Origin: Verrucomicrobium spinosum DSM 4136 = JCM 18804
GTDB taxonomy: Bacteria > Verrucomicrobiota > Verrucomicrobiia > Verrucomicrobiales > Verrucomicrobiaceae
Length of the DNA: 64,000 nucleotides
Assembly: GCF_000172155.1 (NCBI RefSeq)
Contig: NZ_ABIZ01000001.1
Location: 4,993,105 to 5,057,104, forward strand
Reading direction: 5' to 3'
Shown here: in pieces, positions 31,767-40,474 of the stretch
How positions within the stretch are numbered: the stretch's first letter is position 1
Layout of the letters: the number at the start of each line of letters is the position of its first letter
Position numbers and translations under genes: made by a program
Notes under the pieces: model-generated
Database searches by the model: none
Seen by the model: only the letters and a program-made list of their open reading frames with translations
What the model was told of the DNA's origin: nothing

Positions 31767-31800
31767 TTAGCCAGAATTTCTTTTCATCACCTCCTCAAAC

Positions 31801-32781
31801 ATGACCCACTCCCCCTCTCCCAGGGCACTTTGGATCTCCGCCATTGCACTCGGCCACATCGGCACCGCAAGTTTGCAAGCCCAAACGATCATCGATCCTG
31901 CCAGAGCCTCGGCCGTCGTCCCCACCTCCCCCTCGAACCAACGAGAACTGAGCGCGGCAGAAAGCGCGGCCTCCACTGGCCTGGAGGAAGAGAACGACTA
32001 CGCCCCCGCCACCCCGGGCGATGACGACCTGGGCCAGCAACTCATCCTCAAGCGGAACGAAAAAGTCCAGCCGTTCCGTGCCTGGTTTGACACCGCTGCA
32101 TACTGGACGGACAACGCGGCCAACGTCAGTCAAGGCGAGATCGAGGACTGGTTTCTCACGGGTGGGGTGAACCTGGCCTGGCAGCAGCGCCTGCGTGGCC
32201 GCTACTACGGTGATGTGTACTTGGGACAGCGCATCTACCGCTATGATGAACTGGATGCCCTCGACTATGAGGATGGCCAGGTGTCAGCGGGGTTCCTCGT
32301 CCTGCTTCCTGAGGTGATGAATTCCATCTTTCATGTCCACTATGGCTATCAGCGCATCACCCAGGGCATCGATGATGACCCCATTTACCAGGCCCACACG
32401 CTGCGCGTCGGCCTGCAAAAGACCTTTTTGATCAACCGGCTCAACAGCCTCTACGTCAACGCCACTGCTGCACTGGCACTGGATACGGAGCCTGACATCC
32501 TTGCCCGTCACGAGTACAGCACCTCAGTCGGCTACAACCTGAAGATCACCCGGGAGCTGGCATTCTCCCTGTCGTACCGGCTGTCCTACTTTGACTACTA
32601 CAACCTCCAGGGGCGCGAGGACTGGTATCACAACTGGGGTGCCGGTCTCACCTGGCAACCCTGTGACTTCGTAGAGCTCACGGCCAGCTACAATTTTGGG
32701 CTCAACCGCAGCAATCTGGACGTCTTTGAATACGAGGCCCAGCTTGCAGGCCCGTCAGTTTCCCTCAAGGTCAAGTTCTGA
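31801..32781 (+). CDS. Predicted outer-membrane beta-barrel protein
   Basis: The 326-residue product has a signal peptide (cleavage near LQA-QTI), a Pro/Ser/Glu-rich linker to about residue 90, and then alternating polar/aromatic strands rich in Tyr and Trp (YYGDVYLGQRIYRYD, FHVHYGYQRI, FSLSYRLSYFDYYN). It ends in Phe (SLKVKF), the usual outer-membrane barrel terminus. It has no recognisable enzymatic domain. It begins 34 bases from the divergent cyclase gene and is followed 37 bases later by the FecR protein gene, so barrel and FecR protein are likely co-expressed. Confidence 0.75.
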   Translation: MTHSPSPRALWISAIALGHIGTASLQAQTIIDPARASAVVPTSPSNQRELSAAESAASTGLEEENDYAPATPGDDDLGQQLILKRNEKVQPFRAWFDTAAYWTDNAANVSQGEIEDWFLTGGVNLAWQQRLRGRYYGDVYLGQRIYRYDELDALDYEDGQVSAGFLVLLPEVMNSIFHVHYGYQRITQGIDDDPIYQAHTLRVGLQKTFLINRLNSLYVNATAALALDTEPDILARHEYSTSVGYNLKITRELAFSLSYRLSYFDYYNLQGREDWYHNWGAGLTWQPCDFVELTASYNFGLNRSNLDVFEYEAQLAGPSVSLKVKF

Positions 32782-32818
32782 CCGGCAACCCAGCCTTCCT
32801 CCCGCCCCTCACACCGCC

Positions 32819-35065
32819 ATGAATACCATCACCCGCACCCTGCCCCTGGCACTACTGGGCAGCGCACTCCTGTTTCCCGCAGGTCTATCCGCCGCCAGCT
32901 ACACCAAGGCGGAAGTCACCCGGCTGCACAATGAGGTCAAGGTACTCAAGGAGAACGCGGCCCCGCGTGAAGCTGTTGTCGGAGATGAAATCTCCTCCGT
33001 CACCTCCGTAGCCACAGGTGCAGCCTCCCGTGCGGAACTCAAATTTCCAGACAACTCCCTAACCCGTCTGGGTGCCAATTCCCGGTTCACCATCCGCGGG
33101 GACAAGCGGACGCTGGATCTCGACCAAGGGGTCATGCTGCTCCAGGTGCCGAAGCAGATGGGTGGTGCCAAAGTCCGCACTGCTGCCGTGACCGCTGCCG
33201 TCACCGGCACTACCGTATTGTTCGAATACCTCCCCGGGGGCTTCGTAAAGCTTATCGTCATCGAAGGGGTGGTGGATCTGTACTTCAACAAGGAGCCCGG
33301 CAAATTCACCCACATCACTGCTGGTCAGATGATCATCATGAAAACCGACAGCAATCAGCTGCCGACCCCAGTGGATGTGGATCTCTCCCTCCTGCTCAAG
33401 ACCTCGAAGCTCATCAATGGCGATGATGAGTCGATGCCGAACTTCATGGAGGTGGTGAAAGCCCTCGAGTTCCAGCAAAAGGAGCTCAAGAAGGGGGACC
33501 TCGTCGCCACTAACTTCGTGCTGCCTGGCCGGGGCACCTTGGTGGAGTTGTCCAACAACACGGCGTTGAATGTCATCAATACCATTGCAATCAAGGACGC
33601 CGCCCCCGGCGGAAACTCACCTCAGGGCAATGGTGGCCCCACAGGCAACAATGGGAACAACGGCGGCATCATTCCTCCTGATTACACGGGTGAGGTGCCC
33701 CTCATCGTCGGAGCCAGCTACCTGGGGGACAACTCCTTGGTGGAGACCAATCCCCACGTGACAGTGCATAACAGCCAAGGCGAGGAAATCCGCTTTGCCG
33801 GGCAGGTTTACAATGCCAAGTCGGACCGCACCTCCAACCGGGACTTCACCCTGTTCCCGCTCTTCACCTTCGGCAAACTAGAACCGGTGGAGAACCTCAA
33901 CTTCAAAAAGTTCCTCACCAACACAACTGACGAAGCGCCCACCAAGGAAAGCGAACTCTGGGCGGTGTTCAAGTTCGAGAACTTGGTGGTAAACGGCACG
34001 CCGGAGTTTGACTTCCCCATCTACACCTTTGTCGATGGCCCCGCGTTGGAGGATCCCATCCGCAATGTCATCTTTTCCGCCCAGAAGGATATCCTCTTTG
34101 CTGCCCAGTACGCACCAGGAACGGAGCCCCCTTACTGGTCCGAAGACGACAACGCCTTTGACCTGAGCTACAACTATGACGTCGAGAAAGTGGGCTTTTA
34201 CTCCCAAGATGGCAGCATCACAGTCAATGAAGGTTTCGACGTCAAAGGGGGGAATCAGGACATGGCCTTCGTCGCCAGGGGCCTCGCTTCCGACGTCAAC
34301 CTCTACGGGCGCGTGAGTACCGAGGGAGACGTGCTGGTGAGCGCTGGCCAGGACATCAACATCACCTATCGGCTCAGCGGAAACTTCATCGACGCTGCGG
34401 CCGGACGTGACATCAACATTTCCAACGGCGCACGAGTCAAGGCCACCCAAGGCATCGATTTGCGGGCCAAGGGGTCGATCAATGTGGCCGACACCAGCAC
34501 CCTCAAGCTCATCTGCGCCAATGAAGACGCTGTCGTCAAACTCCTTTCCCAAGGCGGGAACATTAACATCGGCGATGAAAACGAAGGACTGCCCGCATCA
34601 TGCAGAGCCGAAATAAAAGGTCCCATCATTGACATTGAGGCACTTGCTGCTGACGAGGTGAATGGCCAGATCAGAATCTTCAATTCCAACGTCACCGCGT
34701 CCAATATCCTAAGAGCAAGGACCATGAGCCCCAATGGGTGGATCACCATCGGCAACAGCTCCCTCTCAGGAACCAATGCACTTAAGCTGTACGCAGAGGG
34801 CGCCAATGGGGGCATCGACTTCGTCAGCAATACAACCCTCAACGGCAATGAAGTTCACATCGCGGGCCGCACCGTCCGCGTGTCCGAAGGCGTGAATGTC
34901 GATATCACCTCCGGCAATGCCAACGTGTACGCAGATGAGGCCAAGCGTCTCTTCCGGGTTAACGGGGTAGGTGCCAGCCACGGCAGCATCAATGTCAATG
35001 GGGGCAGCGGCACCCTGAACGTGAGCTCCTTTGAGTCGAAGCCTGCCTACAAGTCGGGGCCCTAG
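32819..35065 (+). CDS. FecR-domain protein with adhesin-like repeat C-terminus
   Basis: This is a 748-residue exported protein from ATG 32819 (signal peptide ending LSA-ASY). A FecR domain spans about 45-155 (AELKFPDNSLTRLGANSRF, VPKQMGGAKVRTAAVTAAVTGTT, GKFTHITAGQM). A Gly/Asn-rich linker (about 265-290) follows. From about residue 480 the sequence has hemagglutinin-type beta-helix repeats (GSITVNEGFDVKGG, GDVLVSAGQDINI, AAGRDINISNG, GSINVADTSTLKL). It is probably a surface or periplasmic structural protein. Its neighbours, the barrel and the CHASE2 cyclase, suggest a signal-controlled envelope cluster. Confidence 0.8.
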   Translation: MNTITRTLPLALLGSALLFPAGLSAASYTKAEVTRLHNEVKVLKENAAPREAVVGDEISSVTSVATGAASRAELKFPDNSLTRLGANSRFTIRGDKRTLDLDQGVMLLQVPKQMGGAKVRTAAVTAAVTGTTVLFEYLPGGFVKLIVIEGVVDLYFNKEPGKFTHITAGQMIIMKTDSNQLPTPVDVDLSLLLKTSKLINGDDESMPNFMEVVKALEFQQKELKKGDLVATNFVLPGRGTLVELSNNTALNVINTIAIKDAAPGGNSPQGNGGPTGNNGNNGGIIPPDYTGEVPLIVGASYLGDNSLVETNPHVTVHNSQGEEIRFAGQVYNAKSDRTSNRDFTLFPLFTFGKLEPVENLNFKKFLTNTTDEAPTKESELWAVFKFENLVVNGTPEFDFPIYTFVDGPALEDPIRNVIFSAQKDILFAAQYAPGTEPPYWSEDDNAFDLSYNYDVEKVGFYSQDGSITVNEGFDVKGGNQDMAFVARGLASDVNLYGRVSTEGDVLVSAGQDINITYRLSGNFIDAAAGRDINISNGARVKATQGIDLRAKGSINVADTSTLKLICANEDAVVKLLSQGGNINIGDENEGLPASCRAEIKGPIIDIEALAADEVNGQIRIFNSNVTASNILRARTMSPNGWITIGNSSLSGTNALKLYAEGANGGIDFVSNTTLNGNEVHIAGRTVRVSEGVNVDITSGNANVYADEAKRLFRVNGVGASHGSINVNGGSGTLNVSSFESKPAYKSGP

Positions 35066-35080
35066 CAGCGGATGATGGAC

Positions 35081-35110
35081 AGCCCGCAGTGTGGCGAAGC
35101 ATAGCGGGCT
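35081..35110. terminator. Possible hairpin between convergent FecR and dnaE genes
   Basis: A 7-bp inverted repeat (agcccgc / gcgggct) with a 16-base loop, just after the FecR gene stop. No T run is present. Confidence 0.35.
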
Positions 35111-35244
35111 CCCAGGCCACCCATAGCCCCGCCATTGGCCAAGAGCGGGGAGGGCACCTCCGGCAGGCGGGGCGGTTTTGCACCATTCCGCACTATCGGT
35201 AGCGATGCCCGCCTCTCGCCCGCCGCGCCCCCCCTCCCCTCCCC

Positions 35245-38200
35245 TTACCTCACCCACGGCTGCAACGCCTGCTGCAGCTGAGCATTCACCTCCACATTCA
35301 AGGAGCGGCCCACGCGGAGCACGGCCTCCTCACCGGAGGCGGTCATGATGCGAAGCTGGACCGGGGTTTCCCCAGGGTGATCCGTCAGGATCTTGTGAAT
35401 GGCATCGAGGTCCTTGGGACCGTGCTTGAGCACATCCATGTACAGGGCCAGGGGCTTGGGTTTGCCATTGGGCTTCTCTGGTTTGACCGGCTTCAGCGGC
35501 TTTACCTCCTGCACCGTCATGCGGATGGTCTCCGAGCGGGAATCCTTCTCGCAGCGCCCCTTCATGCCGATGACCCCGCCTTCCACCAGCAGATCCTTGA
35601 ACTTCTCGTAACCTTCGCTCCAGGAAATAACTTCAACCGTCCCCGAGAAATCTTCCAGGGCGAAGGTGGCGAAGGCGCGGTTGTCCTTCTTGGTGTACTT
35701 CACCTCCAGACGCTGGATCAGGCCGGCAACGCGGAGACTGACCCGCTCCTCCTTCACCTCCTGCACATCCGCGATGCGGGTGATGTACTTGCTCTCGTAA
35801 ATGTGGCGGTAGTTGTCCAGCGGATGACCGGAGACGAAGAAGCCAAGCAACTCCTTCTCGAAGGCCATCAGCTCCTCCTTCTTCCATGGCGGCGGGCCAG
35901 CAGACTTGGCAAGAGTGTTCTTCGTCGCCCCCATCGTGTCATCGTCAAACAGGCTGACCATGCCCGCCTTCCTCTCCTTCTGCCGGCTTGAGGCATTAGA
36001 GAGCACTTCATCCAGCACGAAGCACATGCCAGCACGATCCTGCCCGGTCCAGTCGAACCCGCCCACCTTGATGAGCGGCTCCATGAGGCGCTTGTTGATC
36101 ATCCGCGAGTCCACCCGCGCACAAAAGTCCTCCAGGCTGGTGAAGGGTCCGTTCTTCGTGCGCTCGGCAATGGCGGCGGCCATGGCGGCCTCCCCCACGT
36201 TCTTCACTGCAGCAAGGCCGTAGCGGATGGCATTGGGCACGTCACTGCCCTCGATGCACTCCGGCGCAAACTTGAGCGAGCTCTTGTTCACATCTGGTGG
36301 CAGGATGGTGATGCCCATGCGCTGACACTCGGAGACGAAGCCCGCCAGCTTGTCAGTGCTGTTGACTTCATAGGAGAGCACAGCCGCCATGAACTCTACC
36401 GGATAGTTCGCCTTCAGGTAGGCCGTCCGGTACGTCACAATGCCGTAGGCGGCCGAGTGCGACTTGTTGAAGCCGTAGCCGGCGAACTTCTCCAGCAAGT
36501 CGAAGATATCGTTCGCCTTCTTCGCGGGGATCTGGTTGGTCTCACCGCAGCCCTTCACGAAGATCGTGCGCTGCTTCTCCATTTCTTCCGGCTTCTTCTT
36601 CCCCATGGCTCGGCGGAGCAAGTCAGCCGCCCCGAGTGAGTAGCCCGCCAGCAGGTTGGCCGCCTTCTGCACCTGTTCCTGGTAGATCAGAATGCCGTAG
36701 GTTTCCTTGGAAACGTCCTCCAGCAGCGGGTGGAGATACTCCACGCGCTGCTCGCCCTTTTTACGCTTGATGAAGTCCGGGATAAGGTCCATCGGGCCTG
36801 GACGATAGAGGGCCAGCAGAGCGATGATTTCCTCGATCTTGTCCGGCTCCAGCTGCCGGCAGGTGAGAGCCATGCCACCAGATTCCATCTGGAACACTGC
36901 GATCGTCTCGCCCTTCCTCAGCATCTCATAGGTCGTCTTGTCATCCAGCGGCACCGCATCCAGGTTGAAGTCAGGAAATCTCAACCGGACAAAGTCCACG
37001 GCATCCTTGATGACCGTGAGCGTCTTCAGCCCCAGGAAGTCCATCTTCAACATGCCGACGTCCGTGAGCGGGCCCATGGCAAACTGGGCCACCACTTCCC
37101 CTTCACTGCCCCGCGTCAGCGGAATGAAGTTGTCCAGAGGCTGGTCACCGATAACGATGCCCGCCGCGTGAATGCCGGCGTTGCGGGTCATGCCCTCCAG
37201 GAAGGTGGCATACTGCCAGAGCTGCTGGGTGCTGCTCTCGTTCTCCAGCGCCGCCTTGAGCTCGGGGTTTTTCTCAACGGCAGACTCCAGATCGATGTTC
37301 AACTCCGTTGGGATCATCTTGGAGAGCCGGTCGGCATCCCCATAGCTCCAGCCCAGCACACGCCCCACGTCACGCACCACGCTCTTAGCACCCATGGTGC
37401 CGAAGGTGATGATGTGACTCACAGAACGCTCGCCGTAGTGCTGCCGCACATACTCGATCACCTCCGGGCGCCGGGTCTGGCAAAAGTCGATGTCAACGTC
37501 AGGAGGCGACACACGTTCCGGGTTCAGGAAACGCTCAAAGATCAACCCGAAGCGGATGGGGCACAGGTCGGTGATCCCGAGCGAGTAGGCCACCAGAGAA
37601 CCGGCCGCCGATCCACGGCCTGGCCCCACAGGGATGCCGTGGTCACGCGCCCACTTGATGAAGTCCCACACGATCAGGAAGTAGGACGTGAAGTTCATCT
37701 TGTTGATGATGCCCAGCTCGTAGTCCAGACGCTCCCTCAGCATGGCATCATTCATGGCACGCTCCTTCCCATAGCGGAAGATCATGCCATCCTCGCACAA
37801 CTGCCGGAAGTAACCTTCCCGGGTCTGCCCCTCCGGCGGCGGGAATTGGGGATACTTCTCAATGCTGGAGGCATCCAGCTTCAGCTTGATGTTGCACTTC
37901 TCCGCAATCTCCAGCGTGGTATCGCAGGCCTCCTCAAAGTCCTCAAACAGCTCTCGCATCTGCTCGGCCGTCTTGAAGTAAACCTCCGGGGAGTAGTGCA
38001 GCCGCTTTTCATCGTGCACGTTGGCCGCGGTTCCTATGCAGATCATGACATCATGAGCCTCATGGTCCTCCTTGTTCAGGAAGTGGACGTCGTTGGCTGC
38101 GACCATCTTCAAGCCGAACTCTCTGGAAAACTCCCGCAGCTTCAGCATGCAGCGCTGCTGCTGGGCCATGCCGTGATTGTGTAGTTCGAGGTAAAAGTTG

Positions 38201-38712
38201 TCCTTCCCGAAGATGTCGATGAATTCCTGCACCGTCTTGCGGGCCTCATCCTCGCGGTCGGTGAGGATGAACTCGTTGATCTCACCGCTGATGCAGCCGC
38301 TCAGACAGATCAGGCCCTCGGAGTGCTTTTTCAGCGCCTCCTTGTCCACCCTCGGCTTGTGGTACATGCCGTCCAGGTGGGCCAGCGTCACCAGCTTCAC
38401 GAGGTTGGCATAGCCCTCATTGTTGGCCGCCAGGAGGGTGAGGTGCGAACTGCGCTTCCGCCCTGTCACATCCTTCTTCTCCCACATCGATCCGGGAGCG
38501 AGGTAGATCTCACACCCAATGATCGGCTTGATCCCCGCCTTATTGGCCTCCTGGTAGAACTCAATGGCTCCAAAGAGGTTGCCGTGATCCGTCATGGCCA
38601 CCGCCGGCATCCCCAGCGATTTGGCCTTCTTCATCAGGTCAGGAATCCTCACCGCCCCATCGAGCATCGAGTATTCCGTGTGCAGATGTAGATGGACGAA
38701 AGAAGCAGACAT
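35245..38712 (-). CDS. dnaE: DNA polymerase III alpha subunit
   Basis: This is the 1155-residue replicative polymerase. It has an N-terminal PHP domain (FVHLHLHTEYSMLDG, VAMTDHGNLFGAIEF), the polymerase core with GPGRGSAAGSLVAYSL and catalytic PPDVDIDFCQTRR near residue 402, the KKKPEEMEKQR and GYGFNKSHSAAYG motifs, a helix-hairpin-helix region, and an OB fold at about 985-1070 (SLRVAGLIQRLEVKYTKKD). Length and order match DnaE1-type enzymes. The start at 38712 fits the conserved N-terminus. It is a single gene on the minus strand. Confidence 0.96.
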   Translation of the reverse strand: MSASFVHLHLHTEYSMLDGAVRIPDLMKKAKSLGMPAVAMTDHGNLFGAIEFYQEANKAGIKPIIGCEIYLAPGSMWEKKDVTGRKRSSHLTLLAANNEGYANLVKLVTLAHLDGMYHKPRVDKEALKKHSEGLICLSGCISGEINEFILTDREDEARKTVQEFIDIFGKDNFYLELHNHGMAQQQRCMLKLREFSREFGLKMVAANDVHFLNKEDHEAHDVMICIGTAANVHDEKRLHYSPEVYFKTAEQMRELFEDFEEACDTTLEIAEKCNIKLKLDASSIEKYPQFPPPEGQTREGYFRQLCEDGMIFRYGKERAMNDAMLRERLDYELGIINKMNFTSYFLIVWDFIKWARDHGIPVGPGRGSAAGSLVAYSLGITDLCPIRFGLIFERFLNPERVSPPDVDIDFCQTRRPEVIEYVRQHYGERSVSHIITFGTMGAKSVVRDVGRVLGWSYGDADRLSKMIPTELNIDLESAVEKNPELKAALENESSTQQLWQYATFLEGMTRNAGIHAAGIVIGDQPLDNFIPLTRGSEGEVVAQFAMGPLTDVGMLKMDFLGLKTLTVIKDAVDFVRLRFPDFNLDAVPLDDKTTYEMLRKGETIAVFQMESGGMALTCRQLEPDKIEEIIALLALYRPGPMDLIPDFIKRKKGEQRVEYLHPLLEDVSKETYGILIYQEQVQKAANLLAGYSLGAADLLRRAMGKKKPEEMEKQRTIFVKGCGETNQIPAKKANDIFDLLEKFAGYGFNKSHSAAYGIVTYRTAYLKANYPVEFMAAVLSYEVNSTDKLAGFVSECQRMGITILPPDVNKSSLKFAPECIEGSDVPNAIRYGLAAVKNVGEAAMAAAIAERTKNGPFTSLEDFCARVDSRMINKRLMEPLIKVGGFDWTGQDRAGMCFVLDEVLSNASSRQKERKAGMVSLFDDDTMGATKNTLAKSAGPPPWKKEELMAFEKELLGFFVSGHPLDNYRHIYESKYITRIADVQEVKEERVSLRVAGLIQRLEVKYTKKDNRAFATFALEDFSGTVEVISWSEGYEKFKDLLVEGGVIGMKGRCEKDSRSETIRMTVQEVKPLKPVKPEKPNGKPKPLALYMDVLKHGPKDLDAIHKILTDHPGETPVQLRIMTASGEEAVLRVGRSLNVEVNAQLQQALQPWVR

Positions 38713-38846
38713 GTCCCTTTGAGATAGGACAGAAAACAGGTCCGCGCAAGGCTCCCGGCCCCGGAACTAAATTCAAGTTTTCAGGCCACCGCCGCCCACA
38801 TGAACCAGTACCATCCGCCCCGGGCCTCCGCCGCAGGCACCGCGGC

Positions 38847-39182
38847 CTAGGCCATCTCAGCCTTCCCTAAAAACTCCCACTCCATTCCGTTTTTCCAGTC
38901 CGGATTCCCCTGGGAAAAGGAGGTGAACTTCCGGACAATCTCGCCAGCGCTGAAATCACGTTTTGCCCGGAATTGCTGGGCACTGGAATCTTGGTGCGCC
39001 AGTTCAAACCCAACGTCACGATCCCCACTGGCCTGCAAGAAAGTACCGTCCTCCAACTGATCAAGAATCAGGAAAGCATCCCCTTCCCGGGAATCGAGCG
39101 CAAACACAGCCTCTCGAATATCCCGCTCCGTCGGATTTTCTACGCTGACGCCGCCACAAATGCCAAGCGTGTATCGTTTCAT
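38847..39182 (-). CDS. Hypothetical protein at the host/prophage border
   Basis: This is a 111-residue soluble protein that I do not recognise. It has TERDIREAVFALDSREGDAFLILD, an acidic centre (DGTFLQASGDRDVGFELAH) and a C-terminal WKNGMEWEFL. Its overall size and alternating beta pattern recall small immunity-type proteins, but no motif proves this. It lies between dnaE and the integrase gene and could belong to either side of the prophage junction. The start codon lacks a nearby ribosome site. Confidence 0.5.
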   Translation of the reverse strand: MKRYTLGICGGVSVENPTERDIREAVFALDSREGDAFLILDQLEDGTFLQASGDRDVGFELAHQDSSAQQFRAKRDFSAGEIVRKFTSFSQGNPDWKNGMEWEFLGKAEMA

Positions 39183-39221
39183 ACCAGATCAGGGGTGTGA
39201 TTATGCCTCCAGTAAAGGCAA

Positions 39222-39237
39222 CGTTTTGAGTAAAACG
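39222..39237. repeat. Hairpin upstream of the integrase gene
   Basis: A perfect inverted repeat cgtttt-gagt-aaaacg in an A/T-rich region, unlike the surrounding high-GC DNA. It could be part of the attachment-site region or a terminator. Confidence 0.35.
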
Positions 39238-39362
39238 ATTATGTGAGGATTTTGTTGTGACGAAATACATACATTTTTTTCAGTCCTCATACTCAACACC
39301 TTATAATTTTTCCGCTTGAAGAATTCCCTTTTTGGTCGTGCTATTACTGCTATTCCACCCCG

Positions 39363-39388
39363 GTTTAGCACACTCCGTTTAGCACACA
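39363..39388 (+). repeat. 11-bp direct repeat directly before the integrase start
   Basis: gtttagcacac occurs at 39363-39373 and 39378-39388, 15 bases apart start to start, ending 9 bases before ATG 39398. Repeats placed like this can be arm-type binding sites of an integrase. Confidence 0.5.
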
Positions 39389-39397
39389 ACCCCCTCA

Positions 39398-40474
39398 ATG
39401 GAAGGCCTTTATCAGCGCGGCAAGGTCTGGTGGCTACGGTTCACCCCAGCCCCAGGCGCAGCCCAGCACCGACAGTCCTTGGAGACCCAAGACGAGGCCG
39501 TGGCCATCGTCAAGGCCCGCGAGGTCCAACAGCGCGCCAGCACCCAGATGCGCGCCCAGATGCAGGAGTGCCCCGCAGAGCGCGACCGATACCTGGCGGT
39601 CATGCACCGGGAACGGGAGCTGACAGAGAGCACCCTCAAATTCCGAAAAGCCGCCATCAACCACCTGGTGAAGTTCACCCAGGCCACCACACCCCGGCAG
39701 ATCACCCCCCGGCAGGTCAGCGCATGGGTGGACGCCTTGAAGAAGCAGAACCCAGAGACGGCCATCAACTACCTCTCCGTGGCCCAGTCCTGGTTCAGCT
39801 GGCTCCAGCAGGGGTTTAAGATCAATTCCAATCCCGCCAGCCAGGTCAAGCCCCCGAAGAAGCCCACGAAAGGACGAAAGCAATTCCTGCGACCGGAGGA
39901 GGCCCGCAAGCTCATCACGGCCGCCACAGGGGATCGGGATCTGACCTTTGCCCTGTACTGCGCCCTTCACGCCGGACTCCGGAGGAAGGAGGTCATTGAG
40001 GCCCGCCCCTCCTGGTTTGACCTGGACGCCGGCCTGCTCCACGTCCAGGCCACCCCCACATTTGTCCCCAAGGACAAGGACAACCGCACAATCCCGCTCA
40101 CCAAGGAGTTCCGGGAATGGCTCCGGAAGAACTACACCATGCAGGAGCCCTTCATGCTGTCCCCGGAGCGCACCCACGGGAAGAGCCCCTACCGCTACAA
40201 CTTCGGCCGAATCTATGAGCGGCTGCTGGAGAGGGCGGGACTGTCCGCGAATTTCCACGATCTCCGGCGCACCTTCGCGTCCCTCCACGTCTCAAAGGGC
40301 ACCAGCGTGTACAAGGTAGCCCAGTGGCTGGGGGACGGCGTGGTGGTCGTACAGCGCACCTATGGCCATCTCCTCCCCCAGGACGACCAGATTAACGACA
40401 TCTGGGAGACTACCCCGCAGCCCGCCGCGCCCGATACGAAGCCCGAAAGTACTCCTTCGCCTCAGCCTTCGTAG
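39398..40474 (+). CDS. int: Tyrosine recombinase (phage-type integrase)
   Basis: This is a 358-residue site-specific recombinase. The N-terminal region with YQRGKVWWLRF is an arm-binding-like domain, followed by a core-binding domain (TLKFRKAAINHLVKF) and the catalytic domain. Catalytic Arg is in HAGLRRKEV (about 193), HxxR is in HDLRRTFAS (about 287) and the nucleophile is Tyr in QRTYGHLL (about 321). The usual LGH is LGD here. It is the only long plus-strand gene of the prophage end and marks its left border. Its last 65 bases overlap the convergent recombinase gene. Confidence 0.88.
   Translation: MEGLYQRGKVWWLRFTPAPGAAQHRQSLETQDEAVAIVKAREVQQRASTQMRAQMQECPAERDRYLAVMHRERELTESTLKFRKAAINHLVKFTQATTPRQITPRQVSAWVDALKKQNPETAINYLSVAQSWFSWLQQGFKINSNPASQVKPPKKPTKGRKQFLRPEEARKLITAATGDRDLTFALYCALHAGLRRKEVIEARPSWFDLDAGLLHVQATPTFVPKDKDNRTIPLTKEFREWLRKNYTMQEPFMLSPERTHGKSPYRYNFGRIYERLLERAGLSANFHDLRRTFASLHVSKGTSVYKVAQWLGDGVVVVQRTYGHLLPQDDQINDIWETTPQPAAPDTKPESTPSPQPS

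Noticed and set aside
36730-38184. 484-codon plus-strand frame opposite dnaE
   Set aside because: It mirrors the codon structure of dnaE (His/Arg/Leu-rich antisense of a high-GC gene).
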